Assembly: GCA_014378185.1 (NCBI GenBank)
Contig: JACMOE010000377.1
Span: 1-13,868 of the forward strand
Direction of reading: 5' to 3'
Length of the DNA: 13,868 nt
Source: Gemmatimonadaceae bacterium
Lineage (GTDB): Bacteria; Gemmatimonadota; Gemmatimonadetes; Gemmatimonadales; Gemmatimonadaceae
The position numbers and the translations under genes were made by a program. The notes below the pieces were generated by a model. That model saw nothing but the letters and a program-made list of their open reading frames with translations. It was not told the DNA's origin and did no database searches. Shown here piece after piece: positions 7,901 through 13,829 of the stretch. Position 1 is the first letter of the stretch, and each line of letters begins with the position of its first letter.

Positions 7901-8318
7901 CGGCCAGTGTCACTCCCGTGCTCCACGAATCCTTCTCGGAGGTCAGGCCGCTCGCGTCGGTGATGTCGCGAAAGCGGAACTTCCCCTGGTTCAGGAAAAG
8001 GTGCGGTCCCCCCTGGTTCGACACCAGGATCACCTCCGGCAGCCCATCGCCGGTGAGGTCCCCGATTGCGACTCCCCCGCCATTATAGAAATTGCGGTAC
8101 TTGAACACGTTGAGGTCCGCGCTCTCCGTGAGGCGGTTCTCGAACCGTATCCCCGTGACGTTCGCGGGAAGGCGGGTGAACAGCTCGTTGGCAACCGCTG
8201 GTAGTTCCCCGCCCTGAACGGCCGCGCTGTCGCGAGAGCCAGTGCACGCGGCGGTGCTGGCGAGCAGGACCAGCGCGACGAGCCTGCGCCAGGAGGACAG
8301 TGCGTTGAGCCGGAACAT
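4905..8318 (-). CDS. FG-GAP/VCBS-repeat lipoprotein with ASPIC/UnbV domain (copy B)
   Basis: A 1,137-residue predicted lipoprotein, paralogous to copy A over its full length. ATG 8318 starts a signal peptide (MFRLNALSSWRR, then LVALVLL and STAAC with Cys25). The frame is open upstream to a GTG at 8411, but that codon lies inside a 21-bp hairpin arm and would add a non-signal extension. FG-GAP calcium loops lie at about residues 87-95, 140-148, 202-210, 273-281, 325-333, 407-415 and 501-509. An ASPIC/UnbV domain spans about 548-617 (GARVTLYAG ... RGFQSSVDPVLDFGLG ... IDSLRVVWPNGR). Further loops are at 680-688, 733-741, 792-800, 853-861, 904-912, 938-946 and 1042-1050. A C-terminal block (RDELVKALPFLAPRFPTYKS, 963-982; TFASSLMHNNGNGSFTLVPL, 1007-1026) is shared with copy A. 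It lies 156 bases downstream of susD in the same direction, so it is probably the third gene of the susCD operon. The expected location is the outer membrane, and a substrate-capture role is inferred. Confidence 0.88.
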   Translation of the reverse strand: MFRLNALSSWRRLVALVLLASTAACTGSRDSAAVQGGELPAVANELFTRLPANVTGIRFENRLTESADLNVFKYRNFYNGGGVAIGDLTGDGLPEVILVSNQGGPHLFLNQGKFRFRDITDASGLTSEKDSWSTGVTLADVNGDGLLDIYLCRAGIGGPERRANQLWINQGLNADGIPTFKEEAARYGLTDGGYSTQAVFLDYDHDGDLDLFLIRNSPKPVSSFSLRNMRNVRDPYGGARLYRNDGGHFTDVSAAAGIHSPGLAFGLGVVVADVNNDGWPDIYVSNDFFERDYLYINAKNGTFTEAADEQMSVMSFFSMGMDVADIDNDGWPDIYTTDMLPEDEVRLKTTAQFEGWDAYQTKVRNGYHHQLMRNMLQRNNRDGTFTDVGQIAGVSRTDWSWSALIADLDLDGHKDIFVTNGLAKDITSQDYIAYLANDETMKAVTNGLQAKVDFQRLTMAMTSTPIANYAFHNRGALRFSNEAASWGLATPSFSSGAAYGDLDGDGALDLVVNNVNQEAFVYRNNARTLQPANHYLRVELVGEGMNRFALGARVTLYAGTNLFMQEESPTRGFQSSVDPVLDFGLGAAASIDSLRVVWPNGRVTVRRQVASNQLLTLRQVESTPAAPAANVAPVPPFLADATARAALGLRHQENAFVDFDRERLLPKLLSTEGPYIAVGDVNGDGLDDMFIGGAKDQAGQLLIQQRNGTFVRSNPGLFEQDAISEDLGAVFFDANGDGFPDLYVVSGGNEYSEGAPALQDRLYLNDGHGHFRKALNSLPVESVSGSRVIVADFDGDGALDLFVGGRVVPWRYGTNPKSTLLRNDGHGHFTDVTAKWAPELEHVGMVTDAIWRDVDGDGRPDLVVVGEWMPITVFRNMGAGRLKKLTVPGLEHSEGWWNRIIAGDFDGDGRIDFVVGNLGLNGRLHASAREPMEMYVKDFDGNGSVEQILTAYNGGVSYPLALRDELVKALPFLAPRFPTYKSYATKRVTDIFTPKELEGAEHKVVHTFASSLMHNNGNGSFTLVPLPDEAQLAPIYGMLAADVDGDGKTDLLVAGNFDGFKPEIGRMSSSAGLMLRSDGKGAFTPVRGSESGFRVPGQSRDIQRVRTADGELIIVARNNDTPLVFRTTRPGRVARVK
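4919..4939. repeat. Perfect 10-bp inverted repeat at the 3' end of copy B
   Basis: CCACGCGACC at 4919-4928 and GGTCGCGTGG at 4930-4939 are exact reverse complements around a single T. As RNA this gives a 9-bp GC-rich stem with a 3-base loop. It falls in the last codons of copy B (encoding part of RTTRPGRVA) and 51 bases beyond the stop of the convergent plug gene. Neither strand has a T-run after it, so it is not a canonical intrinsic terminator, though it could still stall or stabilise 3' ends of the convergent transcripts. Confidence 0.6.
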
Positions 8319-8404
8319 GCGGCGAGGCGGGAGCTGCGGGGAGTGCACGGAGTGCGGTGCGGCGTGGCTCGTGGCAGGCGCGTGCACCACGACAGCCGGG
8401 TCAT

Positions 8405-8450
8405 GTTGCACCGTAGCCTGCCCCGTTCTCGGGGCAGGCTACGGTGCAAC
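8405..8450. terminator. Perfect 21-bp hairpin between susD and copy B
   Basis: The left arm 8405-8425 (begins GTTGCACCGTAGCC) and right arm 8430-8450 (ends GGCTACGGTGCAAC) are exact reverse complements with a TTCT loop at 8426-8429. It sits 24 bases past the susD stop and 86 bases before the copy B ATG. It is very stable and GC-rich, but neither strand has a T-run after it. It may therefore act as a partial terminator, a 3'-end stabiliser of the susCD message or an RNase processing site rather than a standard Rho-independent terminator. Confidence 0.7.
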
Positions 8451-8474
8451 CCAATCGTGACGTACTGCGAAGGA

Positions 8475-10037
8475 CTAGTAGCCGGGGTTCTGCACCAGCA
8501 ACGGATTCGACGCGATCTGCGTGAAGGGAATCGGGAACAGGATCTTGTTCGCAGAACCCGCCGCCTTGAAGCGGCGAGCGGACGTGTACGTTCCCGCGCG
8601 AATCATGTCCTGACGACGCTTCGCCTCCGCATCGAACTCGAACAGCCGCTCGTTGAAGATGGCCGTGCGAAGCTCGGACTGCGAGAGGCCTCCTGAAAGT
8701 GGCTTGGCCGGGCTGAACTGCCGGTCGCGGATGATGTTCGCCTGGGTAATCGCACCAGCCGTCTGTCCCAGTTCATTCATGGCTTCGGCCTTGATCAGGT
8801 ACATCTCGGCCAGGCGGAAGAACGGAAAGTTGTTCGGGTGCGATGCGCCTGACAGCGCCGTTGGCAGCGGTACGAACTTGTTGAAGCGCGGCCCTTCGTT
8901 CTCGGCCGCCTGGTTCTCGTTGCCGATGGTCACGGTGAAGACGAGGGGATTGCCACCGCGATCCTTCACGGGCAGCCCCGTATCGAAGCTGTTCTGCGGT
9001 CCGACGAGGAACATCTCACGCCGCTTGTCGGCAGGATCGAATGCATTGTACGTGTCCGCGATGGACGCGAAGCCGTTCCACGGGCCACCCTGCACCGACA
9101 ACATGTTGTAGTGCAGCGTTCGCATCGGCAGGCTCATGCCGAGGTCGGGCTGCGCGTTGGTGTGCGTGATGACGAAGATGTTCTCCGGCGAATCGTGATT
9201 ATCCGGCGTGAAATTCTTCCTCCAATTTGTTGCCAGTGAGTACTGGCCCCCATTGATCACTCGGTCCGCCGCAGCGATGGCATCCGCCCAGCGTGCCGTG
9301 CCCTTGGTCAAGCCACCTGCCGTCACCGTGCCGGTGTAGACCTGTGCGTTGAGGTACAGGCCCGCGAGAATGGCGTTCGCCGCACCAGCCGTCAGCCGAC
9401 CGGTCTGGTCAGATGGACGCGTCGCGGGGAGAACCGTGCGCGTCGCGTTCAACTCGCTTTCGATGAAGCGGAAAACGGAGTCGCGAGAGACCCGCGCCGT
9501 GGCTTCCACCTTCGTGTTGGTCACGAGCGGCACGCCACCGAAGAAGTCCATCAGCATGTAGTAGTACCACGCACGCAGCGTCCGCAGTTCGGCCAGTGTC
9601 TGCGGTGCCGTGGGGCCACCTGCCTTCGTGATGACGTCGATCATCAGGTTTGCCCGCGCGACGCCACTGAACAGGTTGTTCCACGCACCGTTCACGTCTT
9701 CGAGCGTGCTACCGCTGTTCGCCGTCCAGTTCTGCTTGTAGATCTCCAGCCAGCGGCCGTTGTCATACCAATCCTGCCCACGCGTGGGCACGATCATCTC
9801 GTCCGTGCTGATTTCACTGAGGTTGTAGTACTCCCACATGGTGCTGCGGAGACCCGCATACACCGACGCCACACCAGCGAGCACTTCCGCATCGCTGTGG
9901 AAGGCGTTGTCCGGTGTAAGCGCATCCTGCGGCACTTCGGTGAGATTCGTGCAGGCAACGAAGGCCATCTGGGCAGGTACGAAGAGCAATGCGCTCAACG
10001 CGATCCTGCGGATTGACCTCGGGAAGAAATTCGTCAT
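8475..10037 (-). CDS. SusD/RagB-family nutrient-binding outer-membrane lipoprotein
   Basis: 520 residues, a typical SusD length. The ATG at 10037 is preceded by AGGAA nine bases upstream and starts a signal peptide ending FVAC (Cys29). Family landmarks visible: the N-terminal TEVPQDALTPDNAF (33-46) and EVLAGVASVYAGLRS (51-65); the helical repeat block ELRTLRAWYYYMLMDFFGGV (150-169) followed by PLVTN; and the C-terminal SusD block FPFFRLAEMYLIKAEAMNEL (404-423), NERLFEFDAEAKRRQDMIRA (462-481) and LFPIPFTQIASNPLLVQNPG (500-519). SusD proteins cap the extracellular face of a SusC barrel and bind the oligomeric ligand for import. The gene lies 50 bases downstream of susC in the same direction, the standard susC-susD order. 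The ligand cannot be read from sequence: no hydrolase or regulator is linked within the window. Confidence 0.95.
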   Translation of the reverse strand: MTNFFPRSIRRIALSALLFVPAQMAFVACTNLTEVPQDALTPDNAFHSDAEVLAGVASVYAGLRSTMWEYYNLSEISTDEMIVPTRGQDWYDNGRWLEIYKQNWTANSGSTLEDVNGAWNNLFSGVARANLMIDVITKAGGPTAPQTLAELRTLRAWYYYMLMDFFGGVPLVTNTKVEATARVSRDSVFRFIESELNATRTVLPATRPSDQTGRLTAGAANAILAGLYLNAQVYTGTVTAGGLTKGTARWADAIAAADRVINGGQYSLATNWRKNFTPDNHDSPENIFVITHTNAQPDLGMSLPMRTLHYNMLSVQGGPWNGFASIADTYNAFDPADKRREMFLVGPQNSFDTGLPVKDRGGNPLVFTVTIGNENQAAENEGPRFNKFVPLPTALSGASHPNNFPFFRLAEMYLIKAEAMNELGQTAGAITQANIIRDRQFSPAKPLSGGLSQSELRTAIFNERLFEFDAEAKRRQDMIRAGTYTSARRFKAAGSANKILFPIPFTQIASNPLLVQNPGY

Positions 10038-10044
10038 AAGCTTC

Positions 10045-10049
10045 GGTTC
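10045..10049 (-). promoter_or_regulatory. Shine-Dalgarno of the SusD gene
   Basis: On the minus strand the sequence reads AGGAA, then roughly nine bases, then ATG at 10037. It supports both the chosen SusD start and independent ribosome loading within the 50-base susC-susD gap. Confidence 0.6.
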
Positions 10050-10087
10050 CTGGATGTATGAGCGAATGATCAGGGCGATCCGAACGG

Positions 10088-13000
10088 TCAGAACTGGATG
10101 TGCGCGCCGGTGGTGATGGTGCGCGCGCGCGGATAGGTCAGGTAGTCGATGCCCCGCGTCGCGATGCCGGCGTCAACGAACACTTCCGGATCGTAGCCCG
10201 AGTACGGCGTGAACAGCAGCAGATTGTCGCCCGACAGGTAGATGCGGGTGTTGCGACCGCCCCCGAGTGACGCGGGTAGCGCGAACGTGTAGCCGACCGT
10301 GACGTTCTGCAGCCGGACGAAGCGGCCGTTCTCGAGCCACCGCGAGGAGTAGATGGCCGGCTCGGCGATCCCGATCGGATCGGCGAGCGCGGATTCCAGG
10401 AAATTGCGGGAGGACTTTGCATTGCCCTTTGTGGAGTAGACGAGCGCCGTGTTGTTGAACACGTCGCGGCCGAACTCACCGCGCCACAGCCAGCTCGCGT
10501 CGAACTTGTTCATCGACCCGTTACTACGAAAGCCAACGCTGAACTTGGGGTTCGCGTTCCCGATGACCATTTCGTCGTCGCCCGTTGGGGCAAACGTCTC
10601 GCCAGCAACGCACCCCGCACTCTTGGCTACGCAGCTGAACACCTGCTGGCCCTTGGTGTCAACCCGCAGGAACTTTGCCCCCCAGAACGTTCCGATGGGC
10701 TGGCCGGGAATGAGGCGCTGCGAGAAGCGGCCCGACTGGCCCTGTCCGAACACGCCGCCGGTGATGATGAACGGTGCGTCACCGAGGTTGAGTACCGAGT
10801 TGCGATCCACGGACAGCACGAGGCCGGACGACAGGGTGCGGCTACCCTGCTCCAGGATCCGCGCATCCATCGAGGCCTCGAATCCACGATTCCGGACCGA
10901 TCCGATATTCTGGATCTGCTGCGACACCACGGCGGGCTGAGGCACTGGGACCGTGAGCAGCAGGTCCTTCGTGGTCTTCTGATACATGTCGATGACGCCG
11001 GTGAACCGGTCGTTCTTCAACCCCCAGTCGAGTCCCACGTTGGTCTGCTCCGAGGTCTCCCACCTGAGGTCCGGGTTCTGGACCTGCACCGCGGACAACC
11101 CGGTGGTGACGCCGTTGCCGAACGGATATTTGGCGCCGGCATCCGTCTTGAGCAACAACTGCGTGGCGTACGGCTGCACCGCCTGGTTGCCCTGGCGTCC
11201 CCAACCTGCACGCACAGCCAGCGTCGAGAACTGGTTGCCGCGCATGAACTCCTCATTGCTGAGGCGCCAGGAGGCCGACACGGCGGGAAAGACAGACCAC
11301 TTGTGTCCGTCCGCCAGCCGCGACGAGCCATCCCGGCGGATGACGCCCGTCAGGAAATACTTGTCGCCGAAGCCGTAGTTGGCCCGCGAGAAGAAGGAAA
11401 CGAGCTTGCTCTGCTGGATGTACGACACCGGCGCGGGCGAACTGGCCTGCGTGCCGGCGCCGAGATTGTTGAACTGGAATGCGTCGGTAATGAAGCCCTG
11501 GGAAATGACTTCGAAGCCGCTGTTCTCGAACTGGCTATACTCGTAACCACCCACCACCTCGAGCTCCTGCCGGTTGCCGATCTTTGGCGTGGCCGTGACG
11601 AGTTGCTGGAAGTTCAGGTTCTGGAGGCTGCGTTCCGCCTGCCGTGCCAAACCGTTGAACTCTGCACCGAGCGGGCTGACGCGCGGCACGTAGGTCTGGC
11701 GCACCGAGTTGGTGTAATCCGTTCCCAGCGTGGTCTGCGCGGTGAGCCCGGTGAACAGGAGCAGGGTACCGGTGATGTTGCCGAGCACGCGATTTTCCGG
11801 CGCCCGATCCGTGATCTGGTTCGCCAGCGCCACCGGATTGCGCACCGACTGCGACCCACCGCCCATCTCAAAATACTTGAAGGTGTTCGTGGCGCTGTCG
11901 AGCACCTGGACCGGGAGAGTCGGATTGAAGATCGCCATGTTCGTGAACACACCACCCGTGAAACCGCCGCCGTTCTCCATGGCGAGGTAGTTGTTGTTCA
12001 CGCGGGACGCGGTGAGGTTCAGGTCGAGATTCAACCGGCCATCGAGGGCCGCATGCTGCGCGTTCAGGCGACCCTGATAGCGCTTGAGGCCATTCGAGAT
12101 GACCACGCCCTTCTGGTCGAAATAGTTCAGCGACGAGCGATAGTGCGTCTGCTGCGAACCGCCGGAGAAGGCCACGTTCTGGCTCGAGGCGTATCCGGTG
12201 TGCGTGAGCGCCTGCTCCCAGTCCGTGTTGGCCGTGCCGTTCAGTGCGAGTTGGCTTGCCGGCAGGTTGCCGGCCGCCACCTGGGACTGCACGAACGTGC
12301 GGTACTGGTCGCCAGTCAGGAAATTGAGCTTGCGGGCGGGATTCGACGCGGCGACGTACGTGTCGTAGTCGAGCGCCGAGGAGCCGCGGCTGCCGCGCTT
12401 CGTCTGGATGAGCACCACGCCGTTGGCGCCTCGGCTACCGTAGATGGCCGTGGCCGATGCGTCCTTCAGCACCGTCATCGATTCGATGTCGTTCGGATTG
12501 ATCGAGTTCAGCGGGTTGCGGTTGAGCGCCCGATTCACCCCCGGCGTGGCTGCCCCGGCAACGGTCGACTCGTTCTGGAGCGGCACGCCGTCCACTACGT
12601 AGAGTGGATCGTTGCTGGCCTGAATGGATGTGCCGCCGCGCACGCGGACCTGTGCACCGCCACCCGGCTCGCCGTTGTTCGTGGTGATCTGCACGCCCGC
12701 CACGCGTCCCTGAAGCAACTGGTTCGCGTTCGTGATGACACCGACGTTCGCTTCTTCGGTGTTCACGGTGGTGACCGAGCCTGTGATGGACTCGCGCCGT
12801 TGCGTGCCGTAGCCCGTGACGACGATGTCACTGAGGACCGCGGCCTGTGGGGCCATGGCGATTTCGACCGTCACCGTTCCGCCTGCCTGCACGTTCACGG
12901 TGCGAGTCTGCGCGGAGAATCCGATGCGCGATGCGCGCACCTGGTTTGTTCCAGCGCCGACCAGGGCAATGGTAAAGGAGCCATCCACGCGGGTCAGCGC

Positions 13001-13168
13001 GCCATTCGTCGTTCCCACGACCCGCACGCTCACGGCGGAAAGGGGCTGACGCGACGCGGAGTCGACGACACGCCCCGTCACGATGCCCGTCGCATTCTGC
13101 GCGGCGAGCGGTGATGCAACCAGGATGGCGCCCAGCATTACAGCCAGCGCACTTCGGGTGACTGCCAT
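10088..13168 (-). CDS. SusC/RagA-family TonB-linked outer-membrane receptor
   Basis: 1,026 residues. ATG 13168 is chosen because GGAGG lies seven bases upstream and a classical signal peptide follows (MAVTRSALAVMLGAILVA, cleavage near LAAQ, residues 21-24). The open frame continues upstream to 13324 but without a signal or ribosome site. Domains: carboxypeptidase-regulatory-like beta-sandwich at about 28-106 (GRVVDSASRQPLSAVSVRVV); TonB-box region SDIVVTGYGTQRR (113-125); plug at about 126-260 with QLLQGRVAGVQI (150-161), VRVRGG (174-179), PLYVVDGVPL (188-197), SINPNDIESMTVLKDASATA (222-241) and YGSRGANGVVLIQTKRG (243-259); then a long beta-barrel ending in the outer-membrane C-terminal phenylalanine (GAHIQF). 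This family imports oligosaccharides or peptides together with SusD, powered by TonB-ExbBD. It heads the minus-strand cluster, and the region before it holds the likely promoter. Confidence 0.95.
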   Translation of the reverse strand: MAVTRSALAVMLGAILVASPLAAQNATGIVTGRVVDSASRQPLSAVSVRVVGTTNGALTRVDGSFTIALVGAGTNQVRASRIGFSAQTRTVNVQAGGTVTVEIAMAPQAAVLSDIVVTGYGTQRRESITGSVTTVNTEEANVGVITNANQLLQGRVAGVQITTNNGEPGGGAQVRVRGGTSIQASNDPLYVVDGVPLQNESTVAGAATPGVNRALNRNPLNSINPNDIESMTVLKDASATAIYGSRGANGVVLIQTKRGSRGSSALDYDTYVAASNPARKLNFLTGDQYRTFVQSQVAAGNLPASQLALNGTANTDWEQALTHTGYASSQNVAFSGGSQQTHYRSSLNYFDQKGVVISNGLKRYQGRLNAQHAALDGRLNLDLNLTASRVNNNYLAMENGGGFTGGVFTNMAIFNPTLPVQVLDSATNTFKYFEMGGGSQSVRNPVALANQITDRAPENRVLGNITGTLLLFTGLTAQTTLGTDYTNSVRQTYVPRVSPLGAEFNGLARQAERSLQNLNFQQLVTATPKIGNRQELEVVGGYEYSQFENSGFEVISQGFITDAFQFNNLGAGTQASSPAPVSYIQQSKLVSFFSRANYGFGDKYFLTGVIRRDGSSRLADGHKWSVFPAVSASWRLSNEEFMRGNQFSTLAVRAGWGRQGNQAVQPYATQLLLKTDAGAKYPFGNGVTTGLSAVQVQNPDLRWETSEQTNVGLDWGLKNDRFTGVIDMYQKTTKDLLLTVPVPQPAVVSQQIQNIGSVRNRGFEASMDARILEQGSRTLSSGLVLSVDRNSVLNLGDAPFIITGGVFGQGQSGRFSQRLIPGQPIGTFWGAKFLRVDTKGQQVFSCVAKSAGCVAGETFAPTGDDEMVIGNANPKFSVGFRSNGSMNKFDASWLWRGEFGRDVFNNTALVYSTKGNAKSSRNFLESALADPIGIAEPAIYSSRWLENGRFVRLQNVTVGYTFALPASLGGGRNTRIYLSGDNLLLFTPYSGYDPEVFVDAGIATRGIDYLTYPRARTITTGAHIQF

Positions 13169-13175
13169 TCGTCTG

Positions 13176-13180
13176 CCTCC
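13176..13180 (-). promoter_or_regulatory. Shine-Dalgarno of the SusC gene
   Basis: The minus strand reads GGAGG, seven bases, then ATG at 13168. This near-ideal site decides the start over in-frame ATG codons further upstream. Confidence 0.85.
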
Positions 13181-13317
13181 ACGTGGACGAGAGATCGCGC
13201 TTGGACATCGAGCGGAGGGCCGAACGGCACCTCCGGACTTGCAACCGTGCTGGTTATGGACGCTGGAAGTACAAATCCCGGACGGAACACTGCTTCGTTC
13301 CATCGTCAGTCTCCGCG

Positions 13318-13334
13318 CCAGCACGCCGTGCTGG
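13318..13334. repeat. 17-base dyad in the susC leader
   Basis: CCAGCACG (13318-13325), a central C, then CGTGCTGG (13327-13334): an exact 8-bp inverted repeat. It lies 150 bases upstream of the susC start, within the leader if transcription starts near 13400. It could be a protein-binding site on DNA or a 7-bp hairpin with a 3-base loop in the leader RNA. Confidence 0.5.
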
Positions 13335-13400
13335 TACTGCGTGTCGAGTGCGCGCCCGAACAGGCGGCGTCGCCCTGCGCTAGAATTTGCCGCAAAATCT

Positions 13401-13444
13401 CGCGACGATTGTACGAAGATCCGCCGAAATACGCAATCGTCGCG
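13401..13444. promoter_or_regulatory. 11-bp inverted repeat flanking the candidate susC promoter (operator-like)
   Basis: CGCGACGATTG at 13401-13411 and CAATCGTCGCG at 13434-13444 are exact reverse complements separated by 22 bases. The left arm overlaps the proposed -10 and the right arm overlaps the -35. The arm centres are 33 bases apart, about three helical turns, so both arms would face the same side of the DNA. This geometry suits a repressor or a cooperative dimer pair. It could instead form a leader hairpin if transcription starts further upstream. Confidence 0.45.
13408..13436 (-). promoter_or_regulatory. Candidate sigma70-type promoter for susC
   Basis: On the minus strand, TTGCGT (bases 13431-13436) is followed by 17 bases and TACAAT (bases 13408-13413). 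The -10 matches TATAAT at five of six positions and the -35 keeps the TTG core; the spacing is ideal. Transcription would start near 13401, giving a leader of about 230 bases before susC. The overlapping inverted repeat makes regulated use plausible. Promoter calling in GC-rich genomes without data is uncertain, and a weaker TTGTGC-17-TATCAC pair exists further upstream on the same strand. Confidence 0.4.
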
Positions 13445-13785
13445 CGTTTCTGCGTGCCGTGTGATAGCGACAATTCAATGGACGCACAAGGGAAATTCTT
13501 CTGCGCGAATTGTGCAATCGGTTGCGCAACATTTGCGGTAGCCACCCCCATTTCCAGCGCCAAATACAGTCAGGCGCACCTCCGGACCCGGTCGCGCCCG
13601 GCCCCGTCACAACAATGATTCGCGAATTTTTGCCTCAGAGGCGCGCTCGACATGCCGAGCCCGAAATTCGGGCCGACGGGACCGCGTGCTGGACGCCCAC
13701 AGAATGGCGTCCCGATAGCATGTTTGCGAAATAAATTCCGACGATGAATCCCGCGTCCTGGGCTGTCGCGCGGATAGCGGAAACG
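13445..13785. other. Gene-free intergenic stretch rich in short palindromes
   Basis: I find no convincing gene between the susC promoter region and the tmRNA terminator; the short open frames lack ribosome sites and resemble nothing I know. The stretch is visibly more AT-rich than the genes. It contains GTTGCGCAAC (13521-13530, perfect palindrome) next to the related ATTGTGCAAT (13509-13518, imperfect), ATTCGCGAAT (13618-13627, perfect), GCCCGAA-A-TTCGGGC (13659-13673), and a 7-bp stem GGACGCC/GGCGTCC (13691-13712) with an 8-base loop. These may be regulator-binding sites or remnants of a small element; nothing identifies a specific function. Confidence 0.5.
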
Positions 13786-13816
13786 CCAACGGCGCCCGAT
13801 AGCGGGGCGCCGTTGG
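13786..13816 (-). terminator. Likely intrinsic terminator of tmRNA
   Basis: CCAACGGCGCCC (13786-13797) and GGGCGCCGTTGG (13805-13816) form a perfect 12-bp GC-rich stem with a 7-base loop. On the minus strand it begins 13 bases after the mature tmRNA 3' end and is followed by CGTTTCC, a short T-tract. Position and strand fit termination of ssrA; the T-tract is weak. Confidence 0.7.
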
Positions 13817-13829
13817 AGAACCATCGAAG

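Noticed and set aside
6903..8204. + strand open frame (433 codons) opposite FG-GAP copy B
   Set aside because: Antisense shadow; its apparent repeats mirror the reverse complement of the DxDGD codons.
862..8318. Regularly recurring GTCGCC/ATTCACGTC DNA words suggestive of a repeat array or CRISPR
   Set aside because: They are codons for the repeated calcium-loop peptide in two coding genes, unevenly spaced and imperfect; no spacer-repeat structure.
11303..13114. Long + strand open frame (603 codons) opposite susC
   Set aside because: Antisense shadow of the SusC receptor, with arginine/histidine/valine-rich low-information translation and no ribosome site.
13169..13324. Extended N-terminus of SusC
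   Set aside because: GGAGG seven bases before ATG 13168 and the signal peptide directly after it settle the start.
13510..13824. Small open frames on both strands in the gene-free stretch
   Set aside because: No ribosome sites, no recognisable motifs, and the minus-strand one runs through the tmRNA terminator.
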